DNA of 55,675 nucleotides, taken from contig JAFKGG010000369.1 of NCBI GenBank assembly GCA_017307915.1, positions 1 to 55,675 on the forward strand, read 5' to 3'. Below, in pieces: positions 51,548-55,675 of the stretch. This DNA comes from Burkholderiales bacterium (GTDB lineage: Bacteria; Pseudomonadota; Gammaproteobacteria; Burkholderiales; Burkholderiaceae_E). Made by a program: the position numbers and the translations under genes. The notes under the pieces are model-generated. The model searched no databases. It was not told the DNA's origin and was given only the letters and a program-made list of their open reading frames with translations. Positions within the stretch are counted from its first letter, which is position 1. Every line of letters begins with the position of its first letter.

Positions 51548-52633
51548 TCATCGTGCCAGGCTCGGCATCGGCAGTTCGGTAGGCTGGAACACGCCGTCTT
51601 CGTTGAGCTTGCGCAAGGTATCGTTCAGCACCTGGTTGGCCATCTCGGCCTGCATGCCCTTGCACCGCTGCCCGAGATTGACAGGCCAGACCGCACGCTC
51701 GTAGATCAGCCGAAAGATCTCCGATTTGATGTGCGGAATCCAGTTGAAGTTGCGAGCGGTCTGCCGATGATAGCGCAGCGATTCGATGTGGATGGGAGCC
51801 GCAACGAAGCAGTCTTCCTGCGAATCGTTCTGATGCAGAATCGAACCGCGATAGTCGACGATCATCGATTTTCCGCCACAGAAGAAGCCCTGCGACTGCG
51901 CATCGTCGATGTAGTGCCGCCCTGTATTGGGCGCGATCACATAGCAGGTGTTGTCTAGCGCACGGGCCCGATTCTGGATTTCCCAGGCGCCCTGGGTAAC
52001 CTTGTTTTCCATGGAGCTCGGGCGATAGATGATCTCGGCGCCGTTGAGCGCAAGGCCGCGCGCCACTTCCGGGAAGTTTCCTTCCATGCAGATCGATGCG
52101 CCGATGTTGCCAAGCGGCGTGCGAGCCACTGGAAAGAAGGCATCCAGGCCTTCGCCGAACATCGCCACCCACTCGTCGTACACGTCATGCGGCGTCGTGC
52201 TGTGCTCGATGGTGAAGACGACGTTCTTGTGATGCCGATGAATGATCTCGCCCTGCGGCGATATCAGGAACATGGTGTTGAAGAAGCGATCCGGAAATTC
52301 CGGCATCCGGGTCTTGGCCTGGGCGATGATGTAGATGCCCCAGCGAGCGGCTTTTTCGCGCAGCGGCGCCAGCACCGGCCCCGACAGGTCGATGGCGCCC
52401 ACGCGTGCGTAGACGATGGGATCCCAATCATGCAATTCGTCGGGAAACCCCTGAATCGCGCCCTCGGCAAGCGCCAGCAGCTTGACGGGGTATTCGATCG
52501 CGCTCAGCACCACCACGTCGATCATGTGGCAGATGTGCTTGAGGTTGCGCTCGTAGTTGGGCTTTCCGTCCAGCCGATACAGGCAGTCGTAGGTATGGGT
52601 TTGCAGACCGGCGGCCCCATAGATGGGAATCAC
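51548..52633 (-). CDS. nitrilase superfamily amidohydrolase (carbon-nitrogen hydrolase)
   Basis: A 361-aa nitrilase-fold enzyme. The catalytic Glu-Lys-Cys triad is E57 (LAEGAIQGFP), K136 (HRHHKNVVF) and C182 (GASICMEGNFPE). Its length and C-terminal extension resemble aliphatic amidases more than small omega-amidases. It starts with GTG at 52633 after GGAGA at 8 nt spacing. It is downstream of a Bug receptor gene, separated by a hairpin, so it probably hydrolyses an imported amide or nitrile. The exact branch is uncertain. Confidence 0.88.
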   Translation of the reverse strand: MIPIYGAAGLQTHTYDCLYRLDGKPNYERNLKHICHMIDVVVLSAIEYPVKLLALAEGAIQGFPDELHDWDPIVYARVGAIDLSGPVLAPLREKAARWGIYIIAQAKTRMPEFPDRFFNTMFLISPQGEIIHRHHKNVVFTIEHSTTPHDVYDEWVAMFGEGLDAFFPVARTPLGNIGASICMEGNFPEVARGLALNGAEIIYRPSSMENKVTQGAWEIQNRARALDNTCYVIAPNTGRHYIDDAQSQGFFCGGKSMIVDYRGSILHQNDSQEDCFVAAPIHIESLRYHRQTARNFNWIPHIKSEIFRLIYERAVWPVNLGQRCKGMQAEMANQVLNDTLRKLNEDGVFQPTELPMPSLAR

Positions 52634-52662
52634 GGATCGTCTCCAGTAGTGAGAAGGAACGA

Positions 52663-52691
52663 TGTAGCCAAGCGAAGCCCGGATGGCTACA
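52663..52691. other. hairpin at the Bug stop codon, before the nitrilase gene
   Basis: Perfect 8-bp stem TGTAGCCA (52663-52670) and TGGCTACA (52684-52691), which includes the Bug stop codon on the minus strand. It may stabilise the receptor mRNA or reduce read-through into the nitrilase gene. Confidence 0.5.
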
Positions 52692-53679
52692 CAGGCTGCA
52701 CGCCGAGCGTCTTCATCAAGGTCGCCACCGCGTCGTACTCCCTGCCCACCGATGCACGAAATTCCTCGGGCCCCTTGTAGTCGGGAACGTGGCTCATCGC
52801 GGCCAGCGCTTGTATGAACGAGTCCGTTTCCATCGCGGCCTTGACCTCGTTGGCCAAGCGCTGCACCAACGCGGCATCGAGTCCGCGCGGGCCGATCAGA
52901 CCCTGCCAGAGTGGGGATCGGGTAAGGAAACTGTCATAGCCCTGCTCGGCCAGAGTGGCAAGCCCCGGGAACTGACCGACCCGCCTGGGCCCCGCCACTG
53001 CAATCGGCACGCCCCAGCCCTTGTCGCGGTAGATCTCGGCCACATGCGCAGGCACGAAACCGATCTTCACCTGCTTGGCCACCAGATCCTGCAGTGCCGG
53101 CTGAGCTCCGCGATAAGAGACATGTAACCATCTGGCGCCGCTGAGTTGCTCGACGGACGCCATGATCAGGTGCGGAAACGAACCTGTTCCCCACGAACCG
53201 TAACTGATGGTGTCGGGCTTGGCCTTGGCCAAAGCCACCAGCTCGCCCATCGTGCGGATCTTCAGGTCAGGGTCGACGATCACCAATGGCGATGCCGATG
53301 TGAATTGCGCGATCAGCGTGAGATCGGTCAGCGGGTTGTAGCCGGGATTCTTCAGCGTGAACACCGCGTTGATCAGCGAATCGGGCAATGCCACGCCCAA
53401 GGTCAGGCCATCTGCCTTGGCGCGCGCCAGTTCGGCCGTGCCGATCGAACCACCACCGCCCGATCGGTTATCCACGACGAAGGTATCGCCTGTGCTCCGG
53501 GTCAGAATGTCGGAGAGACGGCGCGCGGCGGTATCGACCGGCCCGCCTGGCGGATAAGGAGTGATCAATCGTATCGGCCTGCCGCCCGATGCCCACGCCG
53601 GGCCCGGCATGCTCAACGAACCAAACCCTATGGCAGCGACAGCCGCCGTCGTAGCCAGCAACTCGCGACGCTTCATCAT
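52687..53679 (-). CDS. tripartite tricarboxylate transporter receptor (Bug family)
   Basis: Fourth Bug receptor of the window, 330 aa. The leader MMKRRELLATTAAVAAIGFG has a twin-arginine-like KRRELL motif and ends PAWA; the mature part has RPIRLITPYPPGGPVDTAARRLSD, and the usual HVPYRG loop reads HVSYRG. The ATG at 53679 follows GGGGAGA. It is the first gene of the operon with the nitrilase and hydrolase. No membrane partner is visible. Confidence 0.9.
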   Translation of the reverse strand: MMKRRELLATTAAVAAIGFGSLSMPGPAWASGGRPIRLITPYPPGGPVDTAARRLSDILTRSTGDTFVVDNRSGGGGSIGTAELARAKADGLTLGVALPDSLINAVFTLKNPGYNPLTDLTLIAQFTSASPLVIVDPDLKIRTMGELVALAKAKPDTISYGSWGTGSFPHLIMASVEQLSGARWLHVSYRGAQPALQDLVAKQVKIGFVPAHVAEIYRDKGWGVPIAVAGPRRVGQFPGLATLAEQGYDSFLTRSPLWQGLIGPRGLDAALVQRLANEVKAAMETDSFIQALAAMSHVPDYKGPEEFRASVGREYDAVATLMKTLGVQPV

Positions 53680-53941
53680 TGTTCTCCCCGATTGCACGCT
53701 GCGCATCGATCGACGACATGACGCCGATGCACAGGCTGGAGCAGAGTCGCAGAGTTAGCCGGCGGCCACAATTTGGAAGTTTCGAATCGGCGATTAGCGC
53801 CAGGCTAAAGCTGTGGGCGCTGACATGCAGGTGCAACCGCGCACGGCTGAAGAGCGCGAGATGGCGGAGCGCTATCGCAGCGCGGAGGCGATGATGCGCG
53901 GCCGCCCGTGGGTCACCGAGCAGCACAGCGCCAGCGCGCCA
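53680..53941. other. intergenic region, no gene assigned
   Basis: A 262-nt segment between the Bug start and the Rpn remnant. It should hold the promoter of the Bug-nitrilase operon. A plus-strand open stretch (around 53813-53941) with a charged AEEREMAERYRS segment may be a gene fragment, but I cannot assign it. Confidence 0.35.
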
Positions 53942-54573
53942 TCAGGAACGACGCAGCTGCCGTATCTCGTCTTCGGGCAGATCGGTGAGCCGGGCAATAG
54001 TGGCGTCATCGAAGCCCGGTTGGCCGAACAGACGGCGGGCAAATTCCAGGCTGGCTTCGTGTTTGCCTTTCAACTCGCCTTCGCGCAGCCCCTCTTCGCG
54101 CCCTTCCCGGCGCGCGGCCCGCTCGGCGCCGACCGCATCACGCATCGCATGCTCGCGAGAAAAAGCCTGCCAATAGGTTTGCTCGTCGGACGACAATTCT
54201 TCCAACTGCTGCAGCGCCTGCTTGACCGGCCCGTGGGTGATCACGCTCATGACTGCGTTCTCCTGCCAGTGTTCGAAGTACGCCACCCACGCACGCAGCG
54301 CCGCCGCGCCCATGCCCAGCCTGGCTGGTGTCGCACCTGCATCTCCACGCCATACAGCGAACCAGCGGCGTCGCGGGCAAGCACGTCCAGCACGATGAGC
54401 TTACCGGTGAGCTCCTCGGGCTCGATGCGCGGATTGAGCACTTCGACGACGTCGACCGGCGGCTGATCGCTGCGCACCGCGTTGATCAAATCGGCCAGCA
54501 GATCAAGCCGGTGGGCGAACAACAGCTTGAAGACCAGATCGTTCTTCGGGTCGAGCAACTCGGGAGCGGGCAT
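53942..54573 (-). pseudogene. Rpn-family (PD-(D/E)XK) nuclease/transposase-like gene, deleted and frameshifted
   Basis: The N-terminal part (ATG at 54573) reads MPAPELLDPKNDLVFKLLF and continues to GSLYGVEMQVRHQ, the start and nuclease-core strand of Rpn/PDDEXK transposase-like proteins. Around 54310 the homology jumps to the C-terminal region in another frame (LRAWVAYFEHWQENAVMSVI, then the EGREEGLREGELKGKHEASLE tail typical of the family), ending at 53942. About 130 central residues are missing, so a deletion with frameshift has broken the gene. Intact members are about 300 aa and promote RecA-independent recombination. Confidence 0.75.
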
Positions 54574-54710
54574 GGCAGCAAGATCAGAAATGAGGAAAGC
54601 CCCGAGGGCGCGCATGAAGACGTGCTCGAATACGGCGGCTCCAGTTGTCGTTTTAAGCGCGCAGCGCCCTGCTGTCGATCGACCGTCGGGCCTAATGCGA
54701 ACGACCTGAC

Positions 54711-55675
54711 CTATACCCAGCCTTCCTGCTCCGCCTTGCGGCCTTCGCGCTGCATCGCCTCGCACAGCAGGCGCAGCTGGCGATGCAGCTCGCGCCACTC
54801 GCGCATGCGCAGGAAGCCAAGGAAATGACGGCCGCACCAATCGCGCAGCTTGGACTGGGTCAGATCTTCATGGGCCTGCCGATAGGCATCCCACAGGCGC
54901 AGCACGCCGACGAACTCGGAGCGCCCATCGGCGAACTGCGCATGCGCGCTGTCGGCTGCACCGCGTGCTTCGGGCGGGCGTTCGCGCGGATCCTGGATGC
55001 CCAGGAACGAGGCGATCACCAGCATCGGCCGCAGGCAGCCGGCCGCCTGCGCGGCCACCAGCATGCGCGCCAGCTTCACGTCCACCGGCAGGCGTGCCAT
55101 CTGCTTGCCGATGGTGGTCATGCGCCGCTCGGTATCGATCGCGCCCAGTTCGGTCAGCTGCTGCCAGCCATCGGCCACCGCACGCTCGTCCGGCGCTTCC
55201 AGGAATGGGAATTCTTCGATGCGACCCAGGCCCAGCTGCAGCATGCGCAGGATCACCCCGGCCAGGCTGGAGCGGCGGATTTCCGGATCGGTGAACTCCG
55301 GCCGCGCCTGGAAATCGGCCTCGGCGTACAGGCGGTAACAGATACCCTCGGCGATACGGCCACAGCGGCCCTTGCGCTGGTTGGCGCTGGCCTGCGAGAT
55401 CGGCTCGATGTGCAGGCGGTCCAGCTTGTTGCGCGGGCTGTAGCGCTTGACGCGGGCGAAGCCCGGATCGACCACGTAACGGATGCGCGGCACCGTCAGC
55501 GAGGTTTCCGCCACGTTGGTGGCGAGCACGATGCGCCGGTTCGGCCCGGGGTTGAATACCCGGTCCTGGTCCTGGTTGGACAGGCGCGCGTACAGCGGCA
55601 GCACCTCGGTGTTGCGGTACTTGCGCCGTTCCAGCGACTGGTGCGCATCGCGGATCGCGCGCTCGCCCGGCAGGA
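54711..55675 (-). CDS. hrpA: ATP-dependent RNA helicase HrpA, partial and C-terminally truncated
   Basis: DEAH-box helicase fragment that is open through the right edge of the window (upstream residues read LPGERAIRDAHQSLERRKYR). Helicase motif V is LATNVAETSLTVP and motif VI QRKGRCGRIAEG. The helicase-associated domain follows, to HRQLRLLCEAMQREGRKAEQEGWV and a stop at 54711. HrpA normally carries some 500-600 further residues after this point, which are absent, and a broken Rpn gene lies just downstream. The fragment reminds me of Xanthomonadaceae HrpA. It may be a pseudogene or an assembly join. Confidence 0.8.
   Translation of the reverse strand, partial: LPGERAIRDAHQSLERRKYRNTEVLPLYARLSNQDQDRVFNPGPNRRIVLATNVAETSLTVPRIRYVVDPGFARVKRYSPRNKLDRLHIEPISQASANQRKGRCGRIAEGICYRLYAEADFQARPEFTDPEIRRSSLAGVILRMLQLGLGRIEEFPFLEAPDERAVADGWQQLTELGAIDTERRMTTIGKQMARLPVDVKLARMLVAAQAAGCLRPMLVIASFLGIQDPRERPPEARGAADSAHAQFADGRSEFVGVLRLWDAYRQAHEDLTQSKLRDWCGRHFLGFLRMREWRELHRQLRLLCEAMQREGRKAEQEGWV

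Noticed and set aside
54711-55675. hrpA as a type III secretion pilus gene
   Set aside because: The sequence has DEAH-helicase motifs V and VI, so it is the RNA helicase HrpA, not the Hrp pilin of the same name.

Overview
The window is GC-rich, densely packed DNA, most of it minus-strand genes in long operons with 1-14 nt overlaps (many ATGA or TGATG). Four tripartite-tricarboxylate-type (Bug) periplasmic receptors without membrane partners, Liv-type ABC transporters, CoA ligases, acyl-CoA dehydrogenases and hydantoinase A/B genes suggest a soil or water betaproteobacterium of the Burkholderiales (Alcaligenaceae-like). This placement is inferred from gene content. No rRNA, tRNA, insertion sequence or CRISPR array was seen.

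Region 1 (about 172-20985) looks like one catabolic regulon. A ring-hydroxylating dioxygenase (alpha and beta subunits), with a divergent [2Fe-2S] ferredoxin and a separately transcribed FAD ferredoxin reductase, makes a full multicomponent oxygenase. Downstream of the dioxygenase in the same operon are an enoyl-CoA hydratase/isomerase, an SDR, an alpha/beta hydrolase, an HMG-CoA-synthase-like/DUF35 fusion, an SCP-x-like thiolase and a phytoene-desaturase-like flavoprotein. A second operon holds a complete branched-chain/hydrophobic-acid ABC transporter with an acyl-CoA ligase inside it, then an acyl-CoA dehydrogenase, an internally deleted CaiB-family gene, a DUF2889 gene and another crotonase. 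Four copies of a 20-bp palindrome (TARWCCGWC-NN-GWCGGWYTW), each abutting a -10-like hexamer, sit before these transcription units and before an NQO-like quinone reductase.

Region 2 (21086-34588) is a GntR-headed polycistron: GntR, PrpB-like lyase, SDR, isochorismatase-fold protein, TcuA-like flavoprotein, Bug, flavin-reductase-like protein, Bug, MmgE/PrpD, Asp/Glu-racemase-fold protein, Bug. It diverges from an aconitase gene. Two 18-bp palindromes flank the divergent start points. The enzymes recall the dehydration-hydration-cleavage part of the methylcitrate cycle, applied to an unknown tricarboxylate-like substrate.

Region 3 (34655-47600) has an orphan Liv-type receptor, a 3-hydroxyacyl-CoA dehydrogenase/enoyl-CoA hydratase fusion, an atypical SDR, an acyl-CoA dehydrogenase, a thiolase, a PaaK-like ligase, a VOC protein and hydantoinase B and A, with a divergent TetR gene. 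The set resembles ketone carboxylation or ATP-dependent lactam hydrolysis feeding a CoA pathway. An MhpA-like flavoprotein monooxygenase (47748-49370) follows, preceded by a perfect 23-bp palindrome.

Region 4 (49606-53679) is a LysR gene converging on a Bug-nitrilase-alpha/beta hydrolase operon. The last 1.8 kb holds a broken Rpn-family gene and an HrpA helicase gene that ends far short of its usual C-terminus. To me these recall Xanthomonadaceae sequences, so this edge may be a rearrangement junction or an assembly join.
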